Assembly (NCBI RefSeq): GCF_000024005.1
Contig: NC_013132.1
Location: 4,458,001 to 4,522,000, forward strand
DNA length: 64,000 nucleotides
Direction: 5' to 3'
Origin: Chitinophaga pinensis DSM 2588
Lineage (GTDB): Bacteria > Bacteroidota > Bacteroidia > Chitinophagales > Chitinophagaceae
Part shown: one piece after another, positions 25,901-35,800 of the stretch
Layout of the letters: each line of letters opens with the position of its first letter
How positions within the stretch are numbered: position 1 is the first letter of the stretch
Made by a program: the position numbers and the translations under genes
Notes under the pieces: generated by a model
The model's input: the letters and a program-made list of their open reading frames with translations, nothing else
The model's database searches: none
Told to the model about the DNA's origin: nothing

Positions 25901-26236
25901 ACCAGAGATCCAGGGACCCGCCAGTCCTACCAGGGCCGGCTTAATCACCTGGTTATAATACACAAAATCACGCTGTCTGACTTTATCATATGCCCTTTGG
26001 ATACGTCCGCCCAGTTCGGGGAGGATCATGATCTCCAGGAATTCATTTTCGAGGAATACCGCATTGTATTCCTGCGAACTTTTCTCATCTGCAATCTGCT
26101 CAATAACGGGATGTGGGTACACAACGCCACTGCTGCCCTGGTAAACTCTTTTCTCCAGGAACATAGGATGCTTTTCCGGTGTGCCTGTCTTGTAGGTAGG
26201 AATGGATACTTTTTCAATCCGGACTGTCACTTCCAT
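22934..26236 (-). CDS. DUF5107 domain protein with C-terminal TPR repeats
   Basis: A 1100-residue cytoplasmic protein. Residues about 30-340 form a DUF5107 domain, a mutarotase-like beta sandwich (LGGRIQRAYDKVRQRDFVYYNQVIKPALVGLAGPWISGGIEFNWPQ is split by its conserved GG and WISGG elements). The rest, about 450-1010, is a run of tetratricopeptide repeats such as PYDGEVYYNLGCSLLLQDKS, AAYYLGNLWYDKRQYTAAI and ARILMELDQLYKITGRS. Proteins of this layout occur in sugar-use operons; their reaction is not established. It follows the glycosidase gene by 27 bases and overlaps galM. Confidence 0.85.
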   Translation of the reverse strand: MEVTVRIEKVSIPTYKTGTPEKHPMFLEKRVYQGSSGVVYPHPVIEQIADEKSSQEYNAVFLENEFLEIMILPELGGRIQRAYDKVRQRDFVYYNQVIKPALVGLAGPWISGGIEFNWPQHHRPSTFQAVDYAVEENNDGSKTVWMNEVEVMFRTKGMAGFTLYPDKAYLEIKGRLFNRTMFPQTFLWWANPAVKVNDHYQSVFPPDVYAVFDHGKRDVSDFPIATGTYYKVDYAPGTDISRYHTIPVPTSYMAIRSEYDFMGCYEHDTQAGMLHVADHHVSPGKKQWTWGNGDFGYAWDRNLTDEDGPYIELMTGMFTDNQPDFSWLQPNEGKTFEQYFMPYAQTGVVKNATKEAMLNMEWEGQQLHIKIYATALYKDASVRVLHDGKEVKNFPAALSPYAPFSTTYDCGAAVVPEQWKVIVADQNGRELVSWQPAAPVTHEIPPPASAAKLPKDIEQVEDLYLNGHHLEQYRHATFNPVDYYEEGLRRSPGDIRCNNAMGLLLLRRGQFAKAEPYFRTAIKTMTSRNPNPYDGEVYYNLGCSLLLQDKSAEAYDIFFKATWNDAWQHSGFLMLARIATSNGKWDDALSLVKKSLVRNYHNHTARHLQTIILREKGLQEDAIAFAKESIQIDPFNYGCLFEWYLISNDSSVLQRMRSLMHGSINNYLELSLDYAYAGAYDTAITLLQSYIDTYDRASPLLYYYMGWFASRSHLPEQALSFYRKAATQSPDYCFPNKTEEVLILQDALLLNPTDAKAAYYLGNLWYDKRQYTAAIACWDQSATLDDTYATVHRNLSLAYYNKLHQKAAAVNAMEKAFTLAPDDARILMELDQLYKITGRSSQERLSLLENNMKLVAMRDDLYLERITLYNNLGEFEQARRLLSQRKFHPWEGGEGKVVGQYILCHTALARKAIDQGQYENALSLLQTLESYPENLGEGKLYGAQENDLHYLRGCAYAGLGQQEAANEQFLAATVGISEPVQAIYYNDPQPDKIVYQALAWQQLGQPEKAARIFDRFIQFGKAHLHDEIRIDYFAVSLPDMLVFDIDLNQRNRIHCLYLMGLGYLGLQQEQQGQQHLDQVLMLDVNHQGATFNPFTRTILC

Positions 26237-26263
26237 ATAGTCTTTCTTTTGCGTTTTATGCTT

Positions 26264-28459
26264 TTAATTACGTGGAACCAGTTTAACGAGCAATGCATCT
26301 TTTGCAGGCACGCTGAGGGTAAAGGAAGTTTGTCCTTTACGGATTTCGCCCAATAGTGCATTACTCAGGAAATCCCTGATCTCGTAGTCTTGTTTATCTT
26401 TCAGCACAGTGGCGGTCTGCCAGCTGCTTTCGAATGTTTTATTCTGCACAAAATTGAATGCCGCCAGGAGGGTGGTATCACCTATATGACAGAAGGTGAG
26501 CTGCTGGTCCTGCGTATCACCTTCAGACATACTAATAGGCGTGAAAGCCGCAGGATGACTGAACCAGGCACAGAGGGCGGGATGGTCGAGGAAGGTTCTG
26601 AAGCGCTCTGCCGCCACTGGCTGACGGAGGTCAGAACCATCACCGAGAATACTACCCATGACCATCATGGCATACAGACGTACTTTGATCTCCTGTTCGC
26701 TGAGATCCGGATTTTGCTGGAAATTCTTCATCACGACCACATCCAGGTTGGTGAAAGGCCATAAGGTACCCTGCATCCACCACATATGAGAACCGGCAGC
26801 CAGTGAAGCGGCGGTACTGCCATAGTGGGGGAATTTCGGTTGGTCATCTCTCAGGTGAGAGTAGACGTCGGTAGAGATGAAGCGGGTGTGTGCATACTGG
26901 TGTGGGAACATAGGTGAAATGGCCATAGTGAGGAAGATATCTGGTCCCATGATAGAGTCAACGAGGGAGCGCAGCATCTTCATTCCCTCACTATAGGCCT
27001 GCATCCCCGAACGGATATTTTTATTGTAACGGGTGCTGGATTCCAGTGCGCCCGCTGTCAGGAAGTCTATTTTGATAAAAGTAGCATGGATGGCTTTCGC
27101 TTTTAACAGTTGTTGGATGACGGACTGTCTGGTGGCAGGATGGGAAGGATCAATCGCATAAGCTGCCCAGTCTCCCTCCTTGTACATGATGGGTTGATGG
27201 TTGCCATCACGAAGTACGACTTCGCTCAGTGGAGTTTGTGTACCCGCCAGTTGTTGCGTTTCAACAGTATTTTTCCAGGTCCATACGGCAAAGGGGATGA
27301 AATAGAATCCCATCTGCTGCCTGTTTTTACGCCCATGTTCTCCGATAGATGCCAATACCTCGGTGGTGTAGATAGCCTGGTCATAAGAGTCAATGCTAAG
27401 CACCGGAGGGGCATATTTATTGAAGTTGCTCATGGAGGCGATGAAGTCGGAGGTCTTTAATACATCCGGCGGCATCATGATCTTTGTATAACCCAATACG
27501 TTCTCTACGCCGAAGCTGTTCCAGTAGAAGGGCGCATTTCCTTTCCACTCACTTTTACCAGCTATTTGCACGTTGACCTTTCCATAGGCGGTAAATGCCT
27601 GCCGGGTATCTGCTGTAGCAGAGATGAAAATAAGCGGGGAGGAGACTGTCCGACCCTGCATCGTCCCATGTGGGAAATGATCATGCGTGCCATCCAGTCC
27701 ACCATAAGCAGGCGGCAGATTACGGTCATCCGGTGTGGCAGCTCCGCCGTATACGATAAAGGAGTCGATACGTCCGTTTTCTTTTCCCGCGCCATAACGG
27801 ATGCCTGTTTTCCAGAAATCATGTGTGACACTACCGGCTACCAGACCAGAAAGGGTCTGCTGATCGTAGATGGAGGTGAATTCATAACTGATACCTGATA
27901 CGGAGGGCCACTGACGGGTGACAACCGGTACCCAGTTATCATTGTCGAAAGGCACATCCAGGATGCGGGAGTTACTGCCCGGAACAGACAGATAGCGCTG
28001 TTGCCCCGGGAGTATGGTTAATGGAGAGATGTTACGCGTTTCCAGCGTAGTATTGCCTGTCGCCTGTACTTTGAGCAGCAGGTGAGCGGCTTTTTCATAG
28101 ATGGTAATCTGTTGTTCGAGTTGTATTGCTTTAGCAGGATCACGGTGTGTGAAACGCAGCAGTACACCCCGGCCATTGGCGTCCTGCACGGGCGACGTTT
28201 TACACTGGTGTTGTGAAAAGTCGGTGCTTGACAGTCTGCCGGCCTGTGTTTCTTCTATCGTGGCAATCGTATGCTGCAATCTTACACCGTTACTAAACTG
28301 ATAGTCGATATATCCGCTGCGGGTATGCACGGTTAATCTGACGTGCGCATTGGATATGACCGTACTATCCTTGCTGTTGTTGACCTGTTGTGCCTGTGCT
28401 GTTCCTGCTGTCATATAACACAGCAGGCTGCCCAGTGATATTTTGCCGAAATAATTCAT
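26264..28459 (-). CDS. Secreted glycoside hydrolase, alpha-galactosidase-like (GH27/36-like barrel)
   Basis: A 731-residue exported enzyme (signal peptide to about residue 23, AQAQQ). An N-terminal beta-sandwich (about 30-270) precedes a TIM barrel. The strand IHATFIKIDFLTAGALES carries Lys463 and Asp465, the K-x-D pattern whose Asp is the nucleophile in clan GH-D enzymes. Later QGTLWPFTNLDVVVMKNF and GSILGDGSDLRQ resemble the acid/base region, and a small C-terminal beta domain closes the protein. The fold family is fairly sure, the exact GH family and substrate are not. First gene of the operon DUF5107-galM-transporter, transcribed away from the AraC regulator. Confidence 0.7.
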   Translation of the reverse strand: MNYFGKISLGSLLCYMTAGTAQAQQVNNSKDSTVISNAHVRLTVHTRSGYIDYQFSNGVRLQHTIATIEETQAGRLSSTDFSQHQCKTSPVQDANGRGVLLRFTHRDPAKAIQLEQQITIYEKAAHLLLKVQATGNTTLETRNISPLTILPGQQRYLSVPGSNSRILDVPFDNDNWVPVVTRQWPSVSGISYEFTSIYDQQTLSGLVAGSVTHDFWKTGIRYGAGKENGRIDSFIVYGGAATPDDRNLPPAYGGLDGTHDHFPHGTMQGRTVSSPLIFISATADTRQAFTAYGKVNVQIAGKSEWKGNAPFYWNSFGVENVLGYTKIMMPPDVLKTSDFIASMSNFNKYAPPVLSIDSYDQAIYTTEVLASIGEHGRKNRQQMGFYFIPFAVWTWKNTVETQQLAGTQTPLSEVVLRDGNHQPIMYKEGDWAAYAIDPSHPATRQSVIQQLLKAKAIHATFIKIDFLTAGALESSTRYNKNIRSGMQAYSEGMKMLRSLVDSIMGPDIFLTMAISPMFPHQYAHTRFISTDVYSHLRDDQPKFPHYGSTAASLAAGSHMWWMQGTLWPFTNLDVVVMKNFQQNPDLSEQEIKVRLYAMMVMGSILGDGSDLRQPVAAERFRTFLDHPALCAWFSHPAAFTPISMSEGDTQDQQLTFCHIGDTTLLAAFNFVQNKTFESSWQTATVLKDKQDYEIRDFLSNALLGEIRKGQTSFTLSVPAKDALLVKLVPRN

Positions 28460-28665
28460 CGATTGCTGACCTGTATTTGCCGGTGTTTGTAATGTGGATT
28501 GTAACCAGTGACCGTAACGTCGTCGGTATTGCTGATAACGTGGATTCCTGTGTTGATTTTTATAAGTTCAAATTTCGTGCTTGGGGAGAAGCCGGAAAAT
28601 AGGGTATCTTATGAAAATGATGGATTATTTTCTGGTTTTTGTATCTTGGGACATATTCCACCGCC

Positions 28666-29571
28666 ATGAAGGAAAAGATATTGAAAAAAAGGGAGGGTTT
28701 TGAGGGGCAGCAACTGATTGTGGTGCCCAGGAAGATATCGGCTGATTTCCTTACCCAGGACCCGATTACCCGCCAGTTGTATATTACGGATATCGGATAT
28801 TATCCTAAAGCGCGGTATCATTATATCAAACGTCCGTCCGGCATCAGCCAGCACATTATTATATACTGTATAGAGGGGAAGGGCTGGATCGAGATAGATA
28901 AAAAGCGGGTAGATGTACTGCCGTCTCAATTTGTCATTATTCCGGCTAACACGCCGCATAAATATCTATCGGAGGAGCAGGAACCATGGACAATATACTG
29001 GATACATTTTAAGGGAGAGATCTCTGCGTATATCGTCGGACTGATCCTTCAGCGCGCCAAAAACTTCCGGCTGCATCTTACCTACAATGAGAACAGGATC
29101 CGTCTTTTCGAAGATATCTGTATCAACCTGCAAAAGGGCTATGGAGATGATAACCTGCGTTATGTGAACATGATTTTCAATCACTTCCTGTCTTCGCTGT
29201 TGTATGAGGAAAAGTTCAACCATGCCGGTCAGGAGGAGCGGCAGGATATTATCGGGCAGACGATTACCATGATGCAGGAAAAGCTGGATCAATTGATCAC
29301 ACTACAGGAGTTTTCACAATATGCCGGTTTATCGGTTTCGCACTTTTCGGCTGTCTTCAGGGAAAAGACCGGGTACTCACCCATAGAATATTTCAATCAT
29401 CTGAAAATACAGAAGGCCTGTCAGTACCTGTTGTTTTCTGCGGCGACGGTGAAGGAGATTGCGGTACGTTTAGGGGTGGAAGATCCCTATTATTTCTCCC
29501 GGATGTTTTCCAAGCTGATGGGCATGTCTCCTTCGGAATACCGGAACAGGAACAAAACGGCCGAACATTAA
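28666..29571 (+). CDS. AraC-family transcriptional regulator
   Basis: A 301-residue regulator from the ATG at 28666 (a TTG 27 bases upstream is weaker). The N-terminal cupin (about 40-130; SQHIIIYCIEGKGWIEIDKK, PSQFVIIPANTPHKYLS) binds an effector such as a sugar. The C-terminal double helix-turn-helix is typical: LITLQEFSQYAGLSVSHFSA and YSPIEYFNHLKIQKACQYLL, then IAVRLGVEDPYYFSRMFSKLMGMSPSEYR. It is divergent from the glycosidase-galM-transporter operon across about 200 bases and is the obvious regulator of it. Confidence 0.92.
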   Translation: MKEKILKKREGFEGQQLIVVPRKISADFLTQDPITRQLYITDIGYYPKARYHYIKRPSGISQHIIIYCIEGKGWIEIDKKRVDVLPSQFVIIPANTPHKYLSEEQEPWTIYWIHFKGEISAYIVGLILQRAKNFRLHLTYNENRIRLFEDICINLQKGYGDDNLRYVNMIFNHFLSSLLYEEKFNHAGQEERQDIIGQTITMMQEKLDQLITLQEFSQYAGLSVSHFSAVFREKTGYSPIEYFNHLKIQKACQYLLFSAATVKEIAVRLGVEDPYYFSRMFSKLMGMSPSEYRNRNKTAEH

Positions 29572-29574
29572 AAG

Positions 29575-29642
29575 GCCCTGTACTACCCTTGCCGGAGCAA
29601 TGTGTAATACAGGGCTGATATACAAAGGGGAAATTCCCTTTG
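29575..29642. terminator. Two hairpins between convergent genes
   Basis: GCCCTGTA / TACAGGGC (29575-29582 and 29608-29615), then CAAAGGG / CCCTTTG (29623-29629 and 29636-29642). They sit in the 89-base gap between the AraC gene and the convergent HAD gene. Neither has a long T tract, so the terminator role is only likely. Confidence 0.45.
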
Positions 29643-29660
29643 CTGACAGAGGCATTATAA

Positions 29661-30284
29661 TTATTCTACTACAAACCCATACTTCGCCAGGTTCTCTTTT
29701 GTGGCTGCATAAGTAACGTGCTGGAGGCCGTTAATACCCAGTCCTTCTGCTACGGACACAAACATGGCACGGTCATCCACATATAATACTTCTTCCGGCT
29801 TTACCAGGGCGATGTCCAGGGCGATTTTCCAGATATCTGCATCTGGTTTTCTGAAATGGACAAAGCAGGATGAGATGAAGAAATCTACAAATTTGTTGAT
29901 ACCAAACTGACGGATGCGGTATTCATTTAACTCTCTGCCTTCATTATTGACAATGGCAATTTTAACACCGTATTTTTCCTTGATCTTACATACCAGCTCT
30001 ATCATTTCGGGGATAGGGGTTGTACGGGAGTACATGAATGACTTGAATTCGTCTTCGCTGAAAGGGCGCGGTTCGTAGAAAACCGTTCTTTTCAGGTATT
30101 CGTCAAGTGTCAGTTTCCCTTCCTCGTAAGTATCAAAAGTCAGGTGATGACGTTCTTCTAGTTCCGGAAGGTCCAGTGAGAACGTGGCTGCTGCTTCTCT
30201 TCTGGCGGCCCGGTCCCATCCATTGCTCAGTAGTACGCCGCCTATATCGAGGAACAATGTGGTGATTTTTGAATTCTGCTGCAT
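29661..30284 (-). CDS. HAD-superfamily hydrolase
   Basis: A 207-residue cytoplasmic phosphatase-like protein. Motif I is FLDIGGVLLSNG: the nucleophile Asp is present and the second Asp is replaced by Gly, as in the subgroup with DxGGV. A helical cap (about 25-90) is followed by motif II IAIVNNEGRE, the Lys of FRKPDADIWKIAL, and motif IV EVLYVDDRAMFVSVAEGLG. This resembles YihX-like sugar phosphatases; substrate is not predictable. A TACGTTTG -7 element (30388-30395, minus strand) lies about 100 bases upstream. Confidence 0.85.
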   Translation of the reverse strand: MQQNSKITTLFLDIGGVLLSNGWDRAARREAAATFSLDLPELEERHHLTFDTYEEGKLTLDEYLKRTVFYEPRPFSEDEFKSFMYSRTTPIPEMIELVCKIKEKYGVKIAIVNNEGRELNEYRIRQFGINKFVDFFISSCFVHFRKPDADIWKIALDIALVKPEEVLYVDDRAMFVSVAEGLGINGLQHVTYAATKENLAKYGFVVE

Positions 30285-30423
30285 ATGTTAAAGGTAATTG
30301 ACAAATAAATTAAAGATCGTGCATTCTATAGTTAAAATTATGGAACCTGTTGTTTTTTTCATGCTCCGCTAGTAAAATCTGTTTTTGCAAACGTAGTATA
30401 AGGGGATTCAATTGCTGCTGCAT

Positions 30424-31779
30424 ATGAAGGATCATCAATATAGCCATTTTTGGAGTCTTTTATTGACCTTATGGATACTTGGCTCACTTTCCTGCCGTAA
30501 GGAGGAAACAGGACCACTTACGCCCCTTCCAGAGGGGAATCAGTGGATCCTGGACAGTATGCGGGTCTATTATTACTGGAATGATCAGTTGCCGGCACGT
30601 CCGGCGGCGGATCCGGATGCCCGTAAGTTCCTGGCTGGATTGCTGCATCCTGCAGACCGTTTCTCCTATCTGCTGGATCCGGATCATCCCTTAACTGCTT
30701 ATTCTTCGTTTGCCTATTACGGCCTGGAATATGCCTTTACGCAACTGAAGGAAGCCGGCGACCGTTGGGTTGGTACTGTGACACTGGCTGTGCCGGGAGG
30801 ATCAGCGGCTGCACAGGGGCTGAAAAGGGGGGATCTGTTTACTGCTGTTAACGGACAGGAATTGACTGCATCTTCTGCGGAAGCATTACACCAGGTGCTG
30901 AAAGAAGGGAAGGGGGTGACCCTGAACACCGTTCGCCTGGAAGACGGACAGTTAAAAGAAGCCGCCAGTATTATGCTGCCACCTACGCACTTTACGGAGC
31001 AACCGGTGTACCTGGCAAAGGTATTCGGCGAGGGTACACAGAAGACCGGCTATCTCTTTTATAACTACTTTGACGGCCGTTTTGACCAGCAGTTGCTGGA
31101 TTCCTTATATAAGCTTAAACAGGCGGGTATCAGTAGTCTGATACTGGACCTGCGTTATAATCCGGGAGGGGATGTTTCTTCTGCTGCGTTGATCGGAGCA
31201 GTTGTCGCCCCGGTACAGGCAAGCGCACTTTTCGTGACGTATAAAGCCAACCGGAATGGCGGCACTATTAATAGCTCCTTCCAGGATGCTTTGAATGACG
31301 CCCCGTATCCTTATACATTTGAGGAACTGGCGTCTTACAGGCTGTCATTGAATAAACTGATTATTCTTACGTCTGCCGGAACCGCTTCCGCAGCAGAGTT
31401 GCTTGTCAATAACCTGTCGCCTTATATGGAGGTGGTGCAGATAGGTGGGAAAACCATGGGGAAAGATATGGCGAGTTTTGCCATCAGCGACCAGGGAGCT
31501 ACACCGAAAGTCAATTATACACTTTTCCCGCTGGTATTTAAATTATATAATGCACTCGGGAAGGGAGATTACAGTGCAGGACTGACACCCGGGATTGTAG
31601 CGGATGAATTTGCCCGGCTGCCTTTGCGGGCGCTGGGGGATGAAAAGGACGTGCTGATTGAAGCGGCATTAGACAATGCAGGGGGCAGGATAGCTGGGAA
31701 AATGTTGCCAGGCAGGTCTGTGTCCGCATCTTCGGAAGCAAGAAGCCGGTTTTTTCCGCCAATTATAAAAAAAAGATAG
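30424..31779 (+). CDS. S41-family (C-terminal processing) peptidase lipoprotein
   Basis: A 451-residue serine protease from the ATG at 30424, which gives a lipoprotein signal ending GSLSC (Cys24). A PDZ domain (about 85-180; GSAAAQGLKRGDLFTAVNGQELT) precedes the tail-specific protease core. ISSLILDLRYNPGGDVSSAA is the typical core strand, the nucleophile Ser lies in TSAGTASAAELLVNN and the base Lys in GGKTMGKDMASF. Periplasmic or surface-located; target unknown. It stands alone between the divergent HAD gene and the FecR gene. Confidence 0.9.
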   Translation: MKDHQYSHFWSLLLTLWILGSLSCRKEETGPLTPLPEGNQWILDSMRVYYYWNDQLPARPAADPDARKFLAGLLHPADRFSYLLDPDHPLTAYSSFAYYGLEYAFTQLKEAGDRWVGTVTLAVPGGSAAAQGLKRGDLFTAVNGQELTASSAEALHQVLKEGKGVTLNTVRLEDGQLKEAASIMLPPTHFTEQPVYLAKVFGEGTQKTGYLFYNYFDGRFDQQLLDSLYKLKQAGISSLILDLRYNPGGDVSSAALIGAVVAPVQASALFVTYKANRNGGTINSSFQDALNDAPYPYTFEELASYRLSLNKLIILTSAGTASAAELLVNNLSPYMEVVQIGGKTMGKDMASFAISDQGATPKVNYTLFPLVFKLYNALGKGDYSAGLTPGIVADEFARLPLRALGDEKDVLIEAALDNAGGRIAGKMLPGRSVSASSEARSRFFPPIIKKR

Positions 31780-31835
31780 TCCGGACTAGTAAAACTGTTT
31801 TCCTCATCCGTAGTTAATATGTATAAACATCATCA

Positions 31836-32807
31836 ATGAACAGCGACCTGTTAAAAAAATATCTGGATGGACAGTGTACACCTGAAGAAGAGCAAGCGGT
31901 TTTAAAGTACCTGGAGGAAGGAAATGAAGAGGAAGTACACAGGCATATCCTCTCACTGGAAGAGACGGTGGATAGCCACGTGCCGGATATGGTAAGTGAG
32001 TCGCTGTTGGATGATATTCACAGTAGTATTAATGCCCGTAGCAGAAAGGGAATTGTGTCTAAGATGAAACGCTGGCAGGTAGCCGCAGGTATTACGATCC
32101 TGATAGCAGTTTCCGGAGTCGCGTTCTGGTCATCCAGACCGAAAATGAAAGAACAGGAGCCTGACGAATGGATCTCATTACGTAATGACGGACAGGAAGT
32201 GAAGAAAGTCAGTATGCCGGATGGCACGAGTATCTGGCTGAATGCAAGTGCAGCTCTTTCCTATAATGAAACCGCTTACAATGACAGGGAACGTGAGGTG
32301 ACGGTCACAGGGGAGGCATTTTTTGATGTAGCAGGTGATCCGGGCCGGCCTTTCCGGGTGAAGACAGGCAATGTTACGACAGTGGTACTGGGTACCGCAT
32401 TTAATATAGAACACTACGAGAACGAGAATGATATACGCGTCACACTTGTACAGGGGAAAGTGGAGATATCAGCAGATAAGGAAAAATACATCCTTTCACC
32501 GGGTCAGCTGATGAGTTATAATGTTGAGAAGCATTCCATGGAGGTGCGGAGTACAGATATTGGTTCGACGAGAGAGTGGCTTAGCGGACAGATCGTATTT
32601 AATGACCTGCCACTGGCAGATGTCTTGAAAAGAGTAGCTACAACCTATAAAGTAGATATTGTTTGCCAGCAACCGGCAATCCTGAATGGAAAGAGACTCA
32701 CCGGCACCTATATGCGAAAACCGCCGGCGGAGTTGTTAAGAAAAATTTTGTTTGTACACGGATTGCACCTGGAAGAGAAATCAGGAAAATTGATCATCAA
32801 GCCATAA
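31836..32807 (+). CDS. FecR-family anti-sigma factor
   Basis: A 323-residue single-pass inner membrane protein. The cytoplasmic N-terminus (LLKKYLDGQCTPEEEQAVLKYL) binds the ECF sigma factor. A membrane helix lies at about 88-106. The periplasmic FecR domain (about 120-215; VKKVSMPDGTSIWLNASAALSYN, EREVTVTGEAFFDVA, RVTLVQGKVEI) is followed by a DUF4974 domain (about 250-320). It normally relays a signal from the TonB receptor encoded next to a cytoplasmic sigma factor. No sigma gene is directly upstream; one lies convergently at 38613-39125. Confidence 0.93.
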   Translation: MNSDLLKKYLDGQCTPEEEQAVLKYLEEGNEEEVHRHILSLEETVDSHVPDMVSESLLDDIHSSINARSRKGIVSKMKRWQVAAGITILIAVSGVAFWSSRPKMKEQEPDEWISLRNDGQEVKKVSMPDGTSIWLNASAALSYNETAYNDREREVTVTGEAFFDVAGDPGRPFRVKTGNVTTVVLGTAFNIEHYENENDIRVTLVQGKVEISADKEKYILSPGQLMSYNVEKHSMEVRSTDIGSTREWLSGQIVFNDLPLADVLKRVATTYKVDIVCQQPAILNGKRLTGTYMRKPPAELLRKILFVHGLHLEEKSGKLIIKP

Positions 32808-32894
32808 AAACACATTCCGGTAATCATGTATTGAAAGGGCACCTCGTGCACCTTAACTGTAGTGTATTGTCCAAAGGGTAAATTAAACGAAACT

Positions 32895-35800
32895 ATGTTC
32901 CTTACTTTGAAAGTCGCATCAGAAACAACGACGAAGAGATTCTTTTTGACTGTCTTATTTATTTCTTTATGCCTGCCATTCGCATATGCCCAGCAGGGTG
33001 TCGGTGCATTGAGGGATGCGATCACCTGCAATATGGAACGTGCTACACTCGATGAAGTATTGCTTGCAATAGGTAAACAGACACGTTATTCATTTTCGTA
33101 TGATAAACAGGCTGCGGGTAATGTAAGTATCCGTCACGCAGTCTTCAATAAACAGCCGCTTGGTAAAGTATTGACGGATCTGCAACAACAGGCAACCCTG
33201 GTATATGATGTAGACGACAGACAGATCGCGGTAAGAATAAGTACTGCTCCCCGTCAGCCAGTGGTACAACCTAAACCAGGATTGGTCAGCGGCCGTGTGA
33301 TAGATGAAAAAGGGGAAATGTTGCCCGGTGCTACTATTCATATCATCGAAGTGAATAAAGGGATGCAGAGTAGTGTAGATGGTACTTATAATATAGAGAT
33401 ACCTGCGGGTACTTACACCATGGAAGTACGCTTCATCTCTTACCTGAGCCGTCGCATTACAGGCATCATTGTAAAGGCAGGGGAAAATACCCCCCTGGAT
33501 ATATCCATGAAGCCTTCCTCCAAATCACTGAACGAAGTGGTGATCACCGCAGACTATAGAAAGGCATCCATAGAAGGAATGTTTGCCCGTCAGAAAAGTA
33601 GCGCGGCTACGCTGGATGGCATTGTAAGAGAGCAGATACTGCGTACACCGGATAATAATGTGGCCCAGGTGCTGAATCGTGTAAGCGGACTGAATGTACA
33701 GGATAACCGCTTTGTGATCGTACGTGGTCTGAGTGACCGTTATAATAACGTACAGCTGAATGGCTCACTGTTGCCCAGTACAGAACCGAATGCCCGCAAC
33801 TTTGCATTTGACGTAATACCTAGTGCTCTGATCGATAATGTGGTAGTATATAAGACGGCTACACCTGATCTGCCGGGAGAGTTCTCGGGCGGGGTAGTAG
33901 ATATGACGACAAGAGATATTCCGGTTGAAAACTTCGTGCGTATCAAGTTGGGTACCGGTTTCAATACGAAAACCACGGGTAAGGATTTTTACGGACCAGA
34001 AAGGGGTAAATACGATTACCTGGGTTTTGATGACGGTAGTCGCAAACTGCCTGGTACTTATCAGTCAGGTGAATATGCAAAACTGGTGGCAGAAGGATAT
34101 TATGGTACCGACACGGAAAGTCGTAAAAAATACGGTGCTGTCAGTGCCGATTTCCCGAACAGGTTTACAATGTATCGTTTTACTGGTAAACCGGTACAGG
34201 ATTATGAGCTGAATGTCGGAAGGGTAAAACAGCTGAAAGACGGCAGACGTTTCGGAGGCATTTTTGCACTGACCTACAGGAATCAGCAGACGGCCCAGGA
34301 TTATGTTGACCATGCACCCATCGAGATTCACTATTATGAGGGAAAGGAATACCTGTTTGACAATAACCTCAGCGGATTGCTGAACCTTGGTTACTCCTTC
34401 GGGAAACATAAGCTGGCCATGAAGAGTATCTTCACCCAGAAGTTCACGGAAAGGACTCGCCTGTATAAAGGACAAAACCTTTATTCCGGCACAGACATCG
34501 ACGCATTTTCAAACTTCCCTTTGTATAATACCATTTTCCAGAGCAAACTGGAAGGTGAGCATACTATCGGTAAAAAGGGTTTCCGGTTTAACTGGAACGG
34601 AAGTCTTTCCTCTACTAACCGTAAGGAGCCGGATAACAAACGTATCATGGGTGAGAGAGCGCCGGGAGCGCAACTCTTCGGTTATGTATATAACGATGCC
34701 AACCAGTTACGTACCAGTACCTATTATTCCGACCTGAAGGAGCGCCGTTATACCTGGAGTGCGGAAGGCTTGCAACCTTTTACCTTAGGTGGGCTACAAC
34801 AACAGGTAAAGGCCGGTTATCAGGGTACTTACAGAAAAGCAGATTTTGAGGCAGAACAGTTCAGTATCAGACCAGACGCCGGTGCTTCAGATCTGGCAGG
34901 TAAACTGACGGGGCTTCCTTATTATGAGGTGTATGACAAGTCCAATTTCGGATATGGTAAGCTGATATATTTCTCCATGCTGGCATCGCAGAACCAGGAA
35001 CGCGGACGTGCAAACGGGTATAATGCTTATCAGCGTTTACATGCAGGTTACCTGATGCTGGACGGACATTTTACGAAACAGTTACGATTTGCGGGCGGTT
35101 TGCGCGTGGAAAAGAACTATATGAACTCCCTCACTTTGGATACCAGGGCAAAAGGAGATGGCACGATCACACTTTCCGATACTGTTGTAACGATTGATAA
35201 AACAGACTGGTTGCCCTCCGTCAACCTGATCTATGAGATCACGCCTAAATTCAATGTGAGAGCATCTTATTATCACTCTGTAGCAAGACCTGACCTGAGA
35301 GAACTGTCTTTCTTTGAATATTATAAACCGGAGGAAGATACCTGGGTGAGTGGTGATAACCTGAGACCAACTGCTATCAGGAACGTGGATCTTCGTATAG
35401 AGTTTTATCCTTCTCCGCAGGAGCTGATATCCTTCTCTGCCTTTTATAAGAAATTCAGGGATCCGATAGAACTGCAGCTGGAAGCAGCCATGATACCCGC
35501 GCACGTATTGACGATGCAGTATGTGAACATGAAATCGGCAACCGATCTGGGTTTTGAATTCAACTTCCGTAAGTCAGCAGGGTTCATCAATGAAACCTCT
35601 GAATTTCTGAAAAATCTTTACCTCTCCGGTAACTTCTCTTATCTCAATGCCAAGGTAGAGTATGACGCGGAAGTAAGAATTCGTATTGATGATAATAAGG
35701 AGATCATACAGCCAGCAAGACGTAACCGTCCGCTGTTTGGTCAGGCGCCTTACATCATCAACGGCGGTGTGATATATACAGGCAAACATATAGGTTTTAA

